Of a DNA stretch of 64,000 bases, positions 7,561 through 16,586 are shown in pieces. The DNA is from Gemmatimonadaceae bacterium. Lineage in GTDB: Bacteria; Gemmatimonadota; Gemmatimonadetes; Gemmatimonadales; Gemmatimonadaceae. Both the position numbers and the translations under genes were made by a program. Positions within the stretch are counted from its first letter, which is position 1; every line of letters starts with the position of its first letter. The stretch spans positions 1 through 64,000 of the forward strand of contig JANYHT010000050.1 of NCBI GenBank assembly GCA_025358925.1, in the 5' to 3' direction. The notes below the pieces were generated by a model. It was not told the DNA's origin, did no database searches, and saw nothing but the letters and a program-made list of their open reading frames with translations.

Positions 7561-9450
7561 TTAAAACACGGGTAGACATGGAGTGGCGGTGCTATCGGAT
7601 GATGTACGAACAATTCGTGACGCCGTGACCTCGTCGACAATGCGGTTCGCAACGCCAAGGAGGCGAACACGCACCACGTGTGCGCACCGTTGAGCGCCTT
7701 CACCGCCGAGAATGACGCGTCGAGAAAAACGCCCAGTGCGCAGATCGGGTGTGATCAGGGGGCCTTGCTGATACCAACGGTCGGTAAACACGTCGACTTG
7801 CAGCATCGCGCCCAGCGGCGACCGATCAACATGCCCCGTCACGTCTACCGTCGGACGCGGCCCCGCTACAATCACGGTATCTCCAGTTTTCGGCGTGTCC
7901 ACGACGAGCACCGGCGCATCGGGCGCACGACTGACGGCGGGAAACACGCGTTCGTAAATCACCGCGTCTTCACCGGTGTTGGGTTGCAGCGCGCGATTCC
8001 GTTCGACGTAGCGCATGCTGACTCTTGGTTCAATGGCGCGCTCGAGCGCGAGTGCACTCGAAGACGTTGTGCCATCAAAGACGATATAGTCAAACCATCC
8101 ATCAGCCACCGCCTGCGCATATGCGGCCGGACCCATCTTATTGCCGTACTGAAAGAAATACTGGTCGACGATGTGATCGCTCGGGAGCAAGTCACGCAAC
8201 ACATACCGCACCGCAGCGTCATCGACGAGTACACGTTGGCCAGACTGTACCCGTGCCTGTAAGAACTCCGATACGACGCCGGCATTGGGCCACAAAAACG
8301 GCAGCCCGCCACTGTTGGCCAGCAAACCTCTGCGGCCAAATCCAAAGATCAGGCCAGCCACAATAAGTAGGCACGCAGACGTCGGCACGGGTTGGCTTCG
8401 CATCAAGCGATCCGCCAATGACACCGCGCCCGCTGCGGTGGCAGGAATCAGAAAGGCGAGCGCATACACGGCGTGCTTCCACGTGTGATAGTCGAGACGA
8501 CGCGCCACATGCAGGGCGGAGAACGTCGCGGCGCCGACAAAGAGCGCTGCGATGATGATGCGTTCACGACGGCCACCGCGAAATACCGCCACCAACGCAA
8601 GCACAACACACAACCAGACATCGAGCCGATGCCTTACGTAAATGGTCCACATTTGATCAGTCGGCGCTCGAAATGCATTGAAGCCGGCCACAAATATTAA
8701 CAACGCACGGATCGTATCGAGATAGATGACCGCATACGTCGTCACTAGGATCGAGAGCAGCACGGCGAAGCCAAGTCCGCGCTTGCGATCAAGCAACACG
8801 GCGAGAATGCACACTGGTGGAAAAAAAGCAGCGAGGGGATGCTTGACCAAAAAGCAGCCAAAGAAACACAGGGCCGATCCGATCCAGTCGCGCCACTCGC
8901 CACGCTGCCAACCGCGAACGAATAAGAGCAATGCGAACATCAAGAGCGGTACACCTGCGGCGTCGTGTGTCGCGATGCGCGACGTCAGAATTGCCGGTGA
9001 GCTCACGGCAAATAGCAGTGCCGACGCAAGACCAATGCGATCACCAAACAATCGGCGCGCGAACAGATACATGCCCAGCACGGCCAGCGTACCAAGCGTC
9101 GCGGACATCAATCGCACACCAACAATTCCGCCGCTGAAATCCGCCAACGCCGTGGCGACGGGCCACAAGTACCAACCAAATGCGGTGCGCATGTAGATCG
9201 ACACATCCGGTGCGTGCGCAAGCACACTCCGGCCCATCAGGATCATGAAACTCTCATCTTCAAATGGTGAATTAAATCGTGGATTCCACGCGCGCATAAC
9301 AAACGCGACCGTGAGTACGAGCAACAACCAAATGCGGCGCGGACTCGCATCCACGTCGCGCTGGGCCACCAGTGACAGCGGGGTAAGCGCCGCCGCGCGA
9401 GCGCGTGCGCGCCCGCGCCTGCCATCCCCGCTCATATTACCACTCATCAT
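7561..9450 (-). CDS. GT-C family (GT39/ArnT-like) membrane glycosyltransferase
   Basis: A 629-residue protein. After a charged Arg/Ala-rich N-terminus there is a first membrane span (RRIWLLLVLTVAFVMRAW) and then the loop SPFEDESF. This acidic pair in the first periplasmic loop is the hallmark of GT-C enzymes that take sugar from a polyprenyl phosphate. About ten more hydrophobic spans follow up to residue 370, then a soluble C-terminal part of about 250 residues. It acts at the outer face of the inner membrane; donor and acceptor are unknown. The start overlaps the stop of the methyltransferase gene upstream by four bases (9447-9450). The UbiA-like gene nearby could supply the lipid-linked donor. 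Confidence 0.82.
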   Translation of the reverse strand: MMSGNMSGDGRRGRARARAAALTPLSLVAQRDVDASPRRIWLLLVLTVAFVMRAWNPRFNSPFEDESFMILMGRSVLAHAPDVSIYMRTAFGWYLWPVATALADFSGGIVGVRLMSATLGTLAVLGMYLFARRLFGDRIGLASALLFAVSSPAILTSRIATHDAAGVPLLMFALLLFVRGWQRGEWRDWIGSALCFFGCFLVKHPLAAFFPPVCILAVLLDRKRGLGFAVLLSILVTTYAVIYLDTIRALLIFVAGFNAFRAPTDQMWTIYVRHRLDVWLCVVLALVAVFRGGRRERIIIAALFVGAATFSALHVARRLDYHTWKHAVYALAFLIPATAAGAVSLADRLMRSQPVPTSACLLIVAGLIFGFGRRGLLANSGGLPFLWPNAGVVSEFLQARVQSGQRVLVDDAAVRYVLRDLLPSDHIVDQYFFQYGNKMGPAAYAQAVADGWFDYIVFDGTTSSSALALERAIEPRVSMRYVERNRALQPNTGEDAVIYERVFPAVSRAPDAPVLVVDTPKTGDTVIVAGPRPTVDVTGHVDRSPLGAMLQVDVFTDRWYQQGPLITPDLRTGRFSRRVILGGEGAQRCAHVVRVRLLGVANRIVDEVTASRIVRTSSDSTATPCLPVF

Positions 9451-10070
9451 ACGCCACTCTTCTCGAACACGAGCAGATCGTGCGCATACCAGTACCGGCG
9501 CACGTGCTCACGATGCATGAGCACAAAACCGCGCGACTCGGCGACTTGCGCCACGACGTCAGGCGCGACGTACTTGATCCACTGTCGCGCCAGCAGCAAG
9601 TCATGCGCACGATTGGCGACCGCGTGAAGGATGGGTCGCGCGGCCATGTCTTTGTACACGAAGCGTCCGCCGGGTCGTACGCGATCCAACACGGCCAAAA
9701 GAAAACTGTTCTGCGCGCGTGGCGCGATATGATGCAAGACATCGATCAATAGCACGCAGTCGAACAATGTCGTCGGCCAATCGACCGTGCTGCTCGTGTG
9801 CCGAAATTCGAGGTGTGTTGGCAGCACACGTTTAGCCATACGTAAGGCGCGTTGCAACGCGTTCGCATCTGCATCGATGCCGACGGCGTTCGCGATCCGA
9901 CCACTACGCGCCAACAACCCTAGAACGAGTCCTGCGCCGCAACCAATATCGAGCACGTTGGCGTTCGCCGGAATGCACTGTAGCACGCGCTCAAACGGAC
10001 AGATGACCGGCCGCACTGACTGCAACCGTGCGCGCCATCCCGGCTCTTCGGCAAACAATGCCTTAGCCAT
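9447..10070 (-). CDS. SAM-dependent class I methyltransferase
   Basis: A 207-residue protein if it starts at the ATG at 10070. The frame stays open to a GTG at 10148, giving 233 residues; neither start has a clear ribosome site. Motif I is VLDIGCGAGLVLGLLA, followed by the acidic end of strand 2 (GIDADANAL) and motif IV-like LIDVLHHIAP, then RPGGRFVYKDM. This is the Methyltransf_11/25 type. The C-terminal part has HREHVRRYWYAHDLLVFEK. The target is unknown; it may be a lipid or sugar intermediate, since the gene overlaps a GT-C glycosyltransferase and diverges from a UbiA-type prenyltransferase. Confidence 0.83.
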   Translation of the reverse strand: MAKALFAEEPGWRARLQSVRPVICPFERVLQCIPANANVLDIGCGAGLVLGLLARSGRIANAVGIDADANALQRALRMAKRVLPTHLEFRHTSSTVDWPTTLFDCVLLIDVLHHIAPRAQNSFLLAVLDRVRPGGRFVYKDMAARPILHAVANRAHDLLLARQWIKYVAPDVVAQVAESRGFVLMHREHVRRYWYAHDLLVFEKSGV

Positions 10071-10230
10071 GGATGTGACAGTGGCGCGCGAGGGCGAGAA
10101 CGAGAGATCCAGAGGCCGCGACGTATGGAGAATTAAACAAAAGACCACGCTATACTTAACCGCAGCGCGCCATCGGAAACCATGTGCTATTTACGAAACG
10201 GAAACGCCGAGCGATGCTTGCCCGTCAGCT

Positions 10231-11214
10231 ATGACGAGCCACGTCCGCGTTCGTCTCCCGTTTTCACTGCCCTTGATGACTGTTTCGGCCGAGAGTCACC
10301 GCACCGATCGTTCCACCCGCACGCTGTCGCGTACAGGCGCGGCGGCGCTGCGCGCGATGCGGCCCGCGCATTGGGCGAAGAATGGTCTCGTTCTGGTACC
10401 GACACTCACGGCGCATGCGTGGCGTGACCCACGCGTGTTCGTGCACGCCTTCTTGGTCACCGTCGCCTTTTCGTTGATTGCCTCGGCGATATATCTCGTC
10501 AACGACGTGCTCGATGCTCCGCATGATCGACAGCACGCGGTCAAACGCGATCGTCCAATCGCGTCGGGAGCGTTGGCGCCGTCGCTCGCCGTCGGTCTTG
10601 CCTTCGTGCTCGTAGTGATGGCGGGGTTGGCGATTCGCGACGTCGCGTCACCTGTACGCATCGTTCTGCTGGCGTACGGTGTCCTCATGCTTGCGTATTC
10701 GCTGTTGTTAAAGCGAGTGCTCGCGCTTGATGTGGTCGCATTGGCGATTGGCTACACACTGCGCTTAGCGGCGGGCGCCGCTGGCATCGACGTCAAACTG
10801 TCACCGTGGCTCGCTGCCTTCTCGTTATTTGTTTTTGCGAGCTTAGCACTGCTGAAACGCGCTGCGGAGTTACGAGCGCTGGTGCAACGCAAGTATCCAG
10901 CCGCGCTGCCCGCGCCCGGGCGTGCGTACGCGAGTGCCGATTTGCCAATCGTCTCCATGCTTGGTGCATCGTCGGCGATGGTGGCAGTGATGGTCCTCGC
11001 CTTGTACGTCACAAGTCCGGAAGTGCGAGTTCTCTACCGAGCGCCGGAAGTATTGTGGCTGCTCTGTCCAACGGTACTTTTTTGGCTGGTGCGACTGTGG
11101 GTTTTAGCGCTGCGCGGTGTCGTGCGTGAAGATCCGGTATTGTTCGCGCTGCGTGACGTCCCAAGTCTGTCTGTACTCGCGGCATGCGTGGGAGTTGTGC
11201 TGCTTGCACTCTAA
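10231..11214 (+). CDS. UbiA-family prenyltransferase, DPPR-synthase-like
   Basis: About 327 residues from the ATG at 10231; the ATG at 10276 is also possible and neither has a strong ribosome site. The protein has around nine membrane spans and the UbiA motif NDVLDAPHDRQH, followed by KRDRPIASGALAP. This closely resembles the decaprenyl-phosphate phosphoribosyltransferase branch (mycobacterial Rv3806c), with YTLRLAAGAAG as the second conserved loop. That branch moves phosphoribose to a polyprenyl phosphate, making donors for GT-C arabinosyl- or ribosyltransferases. Two GT-C genes flank it, which fits. The stop lies inside the next gene's start region, so the two are likely coupled. Confidence 0.82.
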   Translation: MTSHVRVRLPFSLPLMTVSAESHRTDRSTRTLSRTGAAALRAMRPAHWAKNGLVLVPTLTAHAWRDPRVFVHAFLVTVAFSLIASAIYLVNDVLDAPHDRQHAVKRDRPIASGALAPSLAVGLAFVLVVMAGLAIRDVASPVRIVLLAYGVLMLAYSLLLKRVLALDVVALAIGYTLRLAAGAAGIDVKLSPWLAAFSLFVFASLALLKRAAELRALVQRKYPAALPAPGRAYASADLPIVSMLGASSAMVAVMVLALYVTSPEVRVLYRAPEVLWLLCPTVLFWLVRLWVLALRGVVREDPVLFALRDVPSLSVLAACVGVVLLAL

Positions 11215-12757
11215 GCTTCCCGCAACAGACGCGCATATTGGACTTCGGCGCACGGCAACGGCAGTCACGCTCGGCGTGATCGCGACGGTGCAGTGGTCGT
11301 TATCGCACGCGCTGCAAACCGACGTGTTCGTTGACGAAGCGACATATGCCGTGGCTGGCCGAATGATCCACGAAGCGGGCGGCGTAGGCAGCGCTGGCCT
11401 GCCCGCGTTCGCGACCTATTTCTCCGGCGCACCACATTTGTATCCGTGGCTTGCTGCGGCGGCAAATCGCGCGGGAGGACTGGAAGGGGCCAGGCTAACA
11501 AGTTTTGTCTGCATGGTCATCGCAATGCTGGCGGTCTACGTCACGTCGCGTCAACTGTTTCGTGATCGACTGAGCGGCGTGTGTGCGGCTGCAATTTTTG
11601 CCATTCAGGCGCCCGTCTTATTTTTGGCGCGATTCGCCACCTTCGACGCCCCTGCCGTCGCGCTGCTTGCTGTTGCGATTGCTGCCTGCGCATTCGGTAC
11701 CAATCGAGAGCGTCACGCTGCAACGCTTGCGTGGCTAACGGTCGCCGGCGCGTGCATAGGTGTGGCCTCCGTCGTGAAGTACGCGTCCCTGCTGTATGTG
11801 CCGGCAGTCGGGCTCTTCGCCGTTGCACTCGAACCTCGACGATGGCTCACCCGCAGTCTCGCGGTGGGAATCAGTGCAGTTGTCGTTATCGTATTCTTGG
11901 TGTCGCTTGGCAATGCACGTGAGATTGCAACGGGATTTCTCACGACGACGCTGACTCGTGTGGCGCCAAGCGGTGGTCGCGCCGATGATATTCTTGCGTT
12001 CGCGGCGCAACTGGGAGGCGTCGTTGGTCTCTTGGCAATCCCCACGCTCGTCGCACCGAGGCCAGTCTCACGATGGGTGGTGGCGACGCTGTTGCTGTTC
12101 GCGCTGGCCGCTCCGCTCAATCACGCGCGCCTCCACGAGTTTGTGTCGCTCCACAAGCATGTGGCGTTTTCGCTGGTGTTGCTCGCACCATTGGCTGGAC
12201 GCGCCGTCGCTATCAGTGCGCGATGGATGCACTTTCAATTTGAGGAGCGCAGTGCCGCTCTCGCCCTTGCAGCAGCGTCCGTATCGCTCGTGCTCCTCGT
12301 GCGAGGAAACCTGATTCCGTCAATCAATGTTGCACACCGTTTGTTTACCTATTGGCCTAATCTCACGCGTCGCGCGTACCTCGCGCTCCGTCCCGTCGCT
12401 TCGCCAGAGTCGCGCGTGCTTAGCGAAGAACCCGACATTGGTTTCTACTATTTAGGCGACAAGATTTCGTACGCGCACTGGACGCACCCGTATTTCTTCG
12501 ACTACAACGGTGCCGTCGCGAAGGGTGTATCGGACGACAGTATTCCGCGCCGCGCCATTCGCGATGGATATTTTACGGCTGTCGTGTTGCGCTATGGACC
12601 ACAGCGCGCGTGGGCGCACCGCATCGAAGAAGAGCTGCTGCGATCCCAGCCACGCTATCGCCTTGCCGTGCGATTGCCCTTCCAGCTCGCGGATGGTCCG
12701 AGTGTCTACGAAGTGTGGGTGCGATCAGACGCGGTCGGGAGCGACGTGGTGCGCTAA
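11204..12757 (+). CDS. GT-C family membrane glycosyltransferase
   Basis: A polytopic protein of about 517 residues from a TTG at 11204, which overlaps the UbiA stop and follows GGGAG. The frame is open from 11117, but the first residues there look non-coding. The first span is followed by TDVFVDEATYAV, with the Asp-Glu pair usual in the first periplasmic loop of GT-C enzymes. About ten further spans follow and a C-terminal soluble part of about 130 residues. It resembles PMT/ArnT-type transferases that use polyprenyl-phosphate sugars. Its TAA overlaps the stop codon of the convergent gene by two bases, with no terminator between. Confidence 0.78.
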   Translation: MHSKLPATDAHIGLRRTATAVTLGVIATVQWSLSHALQTDVFVDEATYAVAGRMIHEAGGVGSAGLPAFATYFSGAPHLYPWLAAAANRAGGLEGARLTSFVCMVIAMLAVYVTSRQLFRDRLSGVCAAAIFAIQAPVLFLARFATFDAPAVALLAVAIAACAFGTNRERHAATLAWLTVAGACIGVASVVKYASLLYVPAVGLFAVALEPRRWLTRSLAVGISAVVVIVFLVSLGNAREIATGFLTTTLTRVAPSGGRADDILAFAAQLGGVVGLLAIPTLVAPRPVSRWVVATLLLFALAAPLNHARLHEFVSLHKHVAFSLVLLAPLAGRAVAISARWMHFQFEERSAALALAAASVSLVLLVRGNLIPSINVAHRLFTYWPNLTRRAYLALRPVASPESRVLSEEPDIGFYYLGDKISYAHWTHPYFFDYNGAVAKGVSDDSIPRRAIRDGYFTAVVLRYGPQRAWAHRIEEELLRSQPRYRLAVRLPFQLADGPSVYEVWVRSDAVGSDVVR

Positions 12758-14700
12758 AATGCGTGTCGCAATCCCGCACGAAACTGTCGCAAACGGAATC
12801 CGCCGAGGTTGTCGAGATACAGGTAACCGAGCGATCCGTCCCATCCCTGATGACCGACGATGCGCGCTTCACCGCCCGCCGCAATGTTCGTCGCACTAAA
12901 TCCCGCTTGCAAACCAGAGATCTGTCGTCCAAGCGCACCGTCGGCTCGCACCGTAAGCCGTCCGGTCACAGGCACACTGAGGCCGAGTGATGTGTAGGCA
13001 TTGGCAAAGTTTTTCGGACTCCAATAACCACCGACCTCGTTCGCCGGCGCAAATGCGGCAGATCGGTTTGCATCAAACGTAAAGCCGAGATACGACGCAC
13101 CCACACCGACTTCGACACGCAGACCGCCAAACGGAATGGGTCTAATCAGCGAAGCGTTGGCTTCGCGTTTGATGTTGGTCCGAAGTGCGCTCGCTGTATA
13201 CGTGCCAAGGCTCACCGTTGACGCGAATACGAGGCCGTTCGGCAATTCAGGAAGCCGAAGCGCCAGCGTACCAGTGTTCGCACGTACCGGTCCCACCGAG
13301 CGACCACCATCGGTTTGCCCACTCGCTGCTCGCCGCGAGTCTTCGACGGCCGCACGTCGCGCAATAACGCGCAGCGTCGCGCTGTGGCCGAGTTGTGCTT
13401 CGCCTTCGGCAGATGCACTCCACGCGTCCGCCGCATTCGGATAGCGCTCTACACCAACTTCGGCGCGAGCACTCCGCAGGCCCGGCAACTTCCCGTCTAC
13501 GGCAACGCCGAGCGCATTCGATGTAAAGCTGCCACTTGGCGCACGAAACCACGTGGGTCGACCGCTAATAGAAACACGCATGACGGTGGACAGCGGATAT
13601 GATATCGTGGCCACGACACGATTTAATGTGAGGCCGAGCGATGTATGCGTTGAGACGGCATCGACACTCACTGCTGCCGCCGATCCGCGACGTACCCAAT
13701 CGGCCGCGCCTGGACCAGCGCCTTCCGGAAGGGTACCAGCAAGCGCGTGTGCTTCTCGCAGATGGCCCGACGCAAGGAGTGCGTACGCCAATTGCTCGTT
13801 GAGTTTTGGGTCGGAGGGCGTACGCGCAATCAAATCTCGTAGCACGCTGACCGCTTCTGCCGGACGACCCACTTGCATAAGCAAAGTGCCACGTGAGCGC
13901 ACCAGCGCCGTATCATTCGGCGCCGCGACCAAGAGCGAATCAGCGAGCGCGAGCGCGGCGTTTGAACGTCCGGTCCACGTGAGCACGTTCAAACGCCCAA
14001 GCAATGCGCGCGAATTGCGCGCATCGCGTTCAGCGACACGCGCATACAACTGCATTGCTTCCGGGCGTGTATCGGCAACCCATGAAAGCGCATCTGCATA
14101 GTCGACCGTCGCTGAGAGATCAGTCGGTCGATCGCGGACGAGCGTTGCATAGCGTCGCAGTCCTTCGCCGCGCGTTGACGGATTCCACGATAGCGCGGAC
14201 GCGAGCGCGTGACGGAGCGCGGGATCGTCCGGCGTCCGACGTTCGAGTGATCGGAGCACCGCGATGCCTTCACCGCGTGTTGGCGGATTCCACGTGAGCG
14301 CCTGACCGAACGTGAGTAGCAATCCAAGCGAGTCTGGAGCGAACGCGACTGCCTTTCGAAGATGTATCACACCGGAGTCGGATTGTCCGGACCACGACAA
14401 CCATTGCCCGAGATCGCGTTCGAGCGAGAAATCAGAGACACCCAGCGCCGAAAGACGTCGTGCGAGCGGCAACGCTTCTGTCCAACGTCCATTCGACGAC
14501 AGTAGTCCAGACAGCTCGCGTAGTGCCGGCCGCGCGCTCGAGTCGGCGCGTATAGCGGCCTGATACAGCGTGATTGCTTGCGGTGTGGCGCCGAGTGCTG
14601 CGGCAGCGCGCGCAGAATCGAGTACGCTGCTGCCTTGAGCGCGCGCGTATCCGGAGCTGCCAAGAGCTGCAACGAGAAGAAACGCGCGGTGAATTTTCAC
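12754..14700 (-). CDS. TPR protein with C-terminal outer-membrane beta-barrel (BcsC/YaiO-like)
   Basis: The GTG at 14700 overlaps the upstream TGA (GTGA) and gives a 648-residue protein with a clean signal peptide (MKIHRAFLLVAALGSSGYARAQ). Residues about 25-330 hold some nine TPR-like repeats (AxxLYxxAI, LALADSLL, PNDTALV patterns). From about 340 on, alternating hydrophobic residues and Gly/aromatic turns suggest a beta-barrel, ending FRAGLRHAF with the terminal Phe typical of outer-membrane proteins. The layout is that of BcsC and PgaA: periplasmic TPR scaffold plus export pore. As last gene of an operon with a BcsA-like synthase it is the probable exporter of the glycan. Its stop overlaps that of the convergent gene. 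Confidence 0.84.
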   Translation of the reverse strand: MKIHRAFLLVAALGSSGYARAQGSSVLDSARAAAALGATPQAITLYQAAIRADSSARPALRELSGLLSSNGRWTEALPLARRLSALGVSDFSLERDLGQWLSWSGQSDSGVIHLRKAVAFAPDSLGLLLTFGQALTWNPPTRGEGIAVLRSLERRTPDDPALRHALASALSWNPSTRGEGLRRYATLVRDRPTDLSATVDYADALSWVADTRPEAMQLYARVAERDARNSRALLGRLNVLTWTGRSNAALALADSLLVAAPNDTALVRSRGTLLMQVGRPAEAVSVLRDLIARTPSDPKLNEQLAYALLASGHLREAHALAGTLPEGAGPGAADWVRRGSAAAVSVDAVSTHTSLGLTLNRVVATISYPLSTVMRVSISGRPTWFRAPSGSFTSNALGVAVDGKLPGLRSARAEVGVERYPNAADAWSASAEGEAQLGHSATLRVIARRAAVEDSRRAASGQTDGGRSVGPVRANTGTLALRLPELPNGLVFASTVSLGTYTASALRTNIKREANASLIRPIPFGGLRVEVGVGASYLGFTFDANRSAAFAPANEVGGYWSPKNFANAYTSLGLSVPVTGRLTVRADGALGRQISGLQAGFSATNIAAGGEARIVGHQGWDGSLGYLYLDNLGGFRLRQFRAGLRHAF

Positions 14701-16586
14701 GCCTGACTCTGCGTTGTCATCGCGAGAAACTTTCCATGTCGCGGTGCCACTTCCCAAAACATATGACGCATAATGGCGTCACCAGCGTCGGTATCGCTAA
14801 GCAGAAAGCGTACACCGTTCGCGTGACGCGAGCGACCGTTGACCTGAAATGCTTCGGTCCAAGCAATCTGTCCGAACGCCGTAACGGTACGTTCAGGCAG
14901 CGTGAGCTTCACGGTGACGTACGTACCGATGTCTAACCGTTCATCGAGTGTAAAAGACACACCCTGTCGATTCAAATTGCGCGCGAACGTTGCGTCTTGC
15001 ACAACAATCGAGCCATCGGCACTAAGCCGCTGCAGTTCGAAGCGCGCTTCAGTATCGAGATCTTGTGGAAAGCGGTACGTAGATCGCAGTTCGCGTCGAT
15101 CAAAAATACGCGCGACTCCCGGTGCGGTGACGACGAAAAAATATCCGCCAAACATTGCTGTAACGAGATACGCCCAAAGTTCGCCCTGATCGCGCGTTTC
15201 ATTGGCCTGCACGACTGCGACCACGGTTGAGGTGTAAACCAAAAACAGTAGGAGCACATACGGCCACGCTTGCGAAAGTTCAGCGGCTGCCGCGCGAGAT
15301 TTCGACGTGACTTGGAAGGCAGTGTCGCGACGAAAATAGCCTGACATCGCCGTCAGCGTCGCGTGAATTTTTACGAAATTGTAGCGCTCCATCAGAAACG
15401 GCGTGCGCCAGTTCCTCGCCAACACACTCGCGGCGGTAAAATTGGCAATGAGAAACGGCACATAATATCTGACGTACGCGAGTGGGTCGGTACGCAACGG
15501 GAAAATACCGGTCAGCGATGCAAAGATCACGGTCAGCACGCTTAACAGTCGAACCCAACTGAACACAATGTTGTACTCGTACGACGCCAGATAGCTGAGA
15601 CGTTGCGCGAGGCTCAGTCCGGGGCCGAGCAGCGGACGCTCAAGTCGCAAGACTTGGGTCGAGCCAACACCCCAACGTCGCCACTGATTCACGTAACCGG
15701 AAAACGTTTGTGGTGCGAGTCCGCGGGCAACGCTGCCGTTGAAGTAAAGCACGCGCCACCCCGCCTTCTGCAGCCGCAGACCGGTATGCAGATCTTCCGT
15801 GATGGTGCCGGTCGCAAACCCACCAATGGCGTCCAGCGCGGATCGTCGGAGCATAGCCGGACTGCCGCAGTAGATGGTGGCGTTCCAGTAATCTTTCGCT
15901 GGTTGAATGACATTGAAAAAGAGCTCCTGCATCTGCCAGCCGGCGCGATGTCGCCAGTCCATTTCATGTTGGAACGAGTCGAGATTGTAGCAGTCTTGAT
16001 TGGCTTGCACGATGCCCACGGGCGCTTCGCGAAAGAAACCAATCATCTCGTCAATCAGCGACGGGATGGCCACATGATCTGCATCAAGCGTTACAATAAA
16101 TTCTGCGCTACTATGACGCAGCCCGTTGTTCAGATTGCCGGCTTTCGCGTGCGTATTGTCGAGGCGGCCGAGGTATTCGCAACCAAACTCCGCTGCCAAA
16201 CTGGCCACGCCCGCACGATTTCCGTCATCGAGCACCAAGGTGCGATGCGGATAGCGAATGGCGACCGCACAGGCGATTGTGTCACGCAGAATATCCAACG
16301 GCTCGTTGTACGTCGCGATAAAAACATCAACGCGACGACCAGGTAGTACAGATGGCACCCGATAGAACCGTTGCCACCACGTGCCGAGTAGGAGCCCGAC
16401 CGTAGAAACAAAGGCAAGAAATTCCGTGACAAAAAAGATTATGAAAAACCAATGTGCTGACGGGTTGTCGGTATGAAACCATCGCCACCACAGATAGCGT
16501 CCACCGGTCACGATGGTGACGACCGCAAAAACACGACGGAGCCAAAGTCGGGACGCTTTCGTTGGCTGTTCAACGAGCGAACTCAC
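14697..16586 (-). CDS. BcsA-like family 2 glycosyltransferase with PilZ domain
   Basis: A 629-residue processive beta-glycan synthase. Two spans at about 14-70 precede the GT-A domain, with DDG (Asp120-Asp121), DAD (168-170), IYCGSPAMLRR, TED (263-265) and QWRRW (301-305): all residues needed by cellulose synthase. Further spans lie at about 340-490. A PilZ domain (about 497-610) has RSTYR (501-505) for the RxxxR site and NLNRQG (537-542) in place of the usual [DN]xSxxG, so c-di-GMP binding is likely but the second motif is altered. The product may be cellulose or a related glycan. Start and stop overlap the neighbouring genes by four bases. No bcsB, bcsZ or bcsD homologue is seen nearby. Confidence 0.88.
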   Translation of the reverse strand: MSSLVEQPTKASRLWLRRVFAVVTIVTGGRYLWWRWFHTDNPSAHWFFIIFFVTEFLAFVSTVGLLLGTWWQRFYRVPSVLPGRRVDVFIATYNEPLDILRDTIACAVAIRYPHRTLVLDDGNRAGVASLAAEFGCEYLGRLDNTHAKAGNLNNGLRHSSAEFIVTLDADHVAIPSLIDEMIGFFREAPVGIVQANQDCYNLDSFQHEMDWRHRAGWQMQELFFNVIQPAKDYWNATIYCGSPAMLRRSALDAIGGFATGTITEDLHTGLRLQKAGWRVLYFNGSVARGLAPQTFSGYVNQWRRWGVGSTQVLRLERPLLGPGLSLAQRLSYLASYEYNIVFSWVRLLSVLTVIFASLTGIFPLRTDPLAYVRYYVPFLIANFTAASVLARNWRTPFLMERYNFVKIHATLTAMSGYFRRDTAFQVTSKSRAAAAELSQAWPYVLLLFLVYTSTVVAVVQANETRDQGELWAYLVTAMFGGYFFVVTAPGVARIFDRRELRSTYRFPQDLDTEARFELQRLSADGSIVVQDATFARNLNRQGVSFTLDERLDIGTYVTVKLTLPERTVTAFGQIAWTEAFQVNGRSRHANGVRFLLSDTDAGDAIMRHMFWEVAPRHGKFLAMTTQSQA

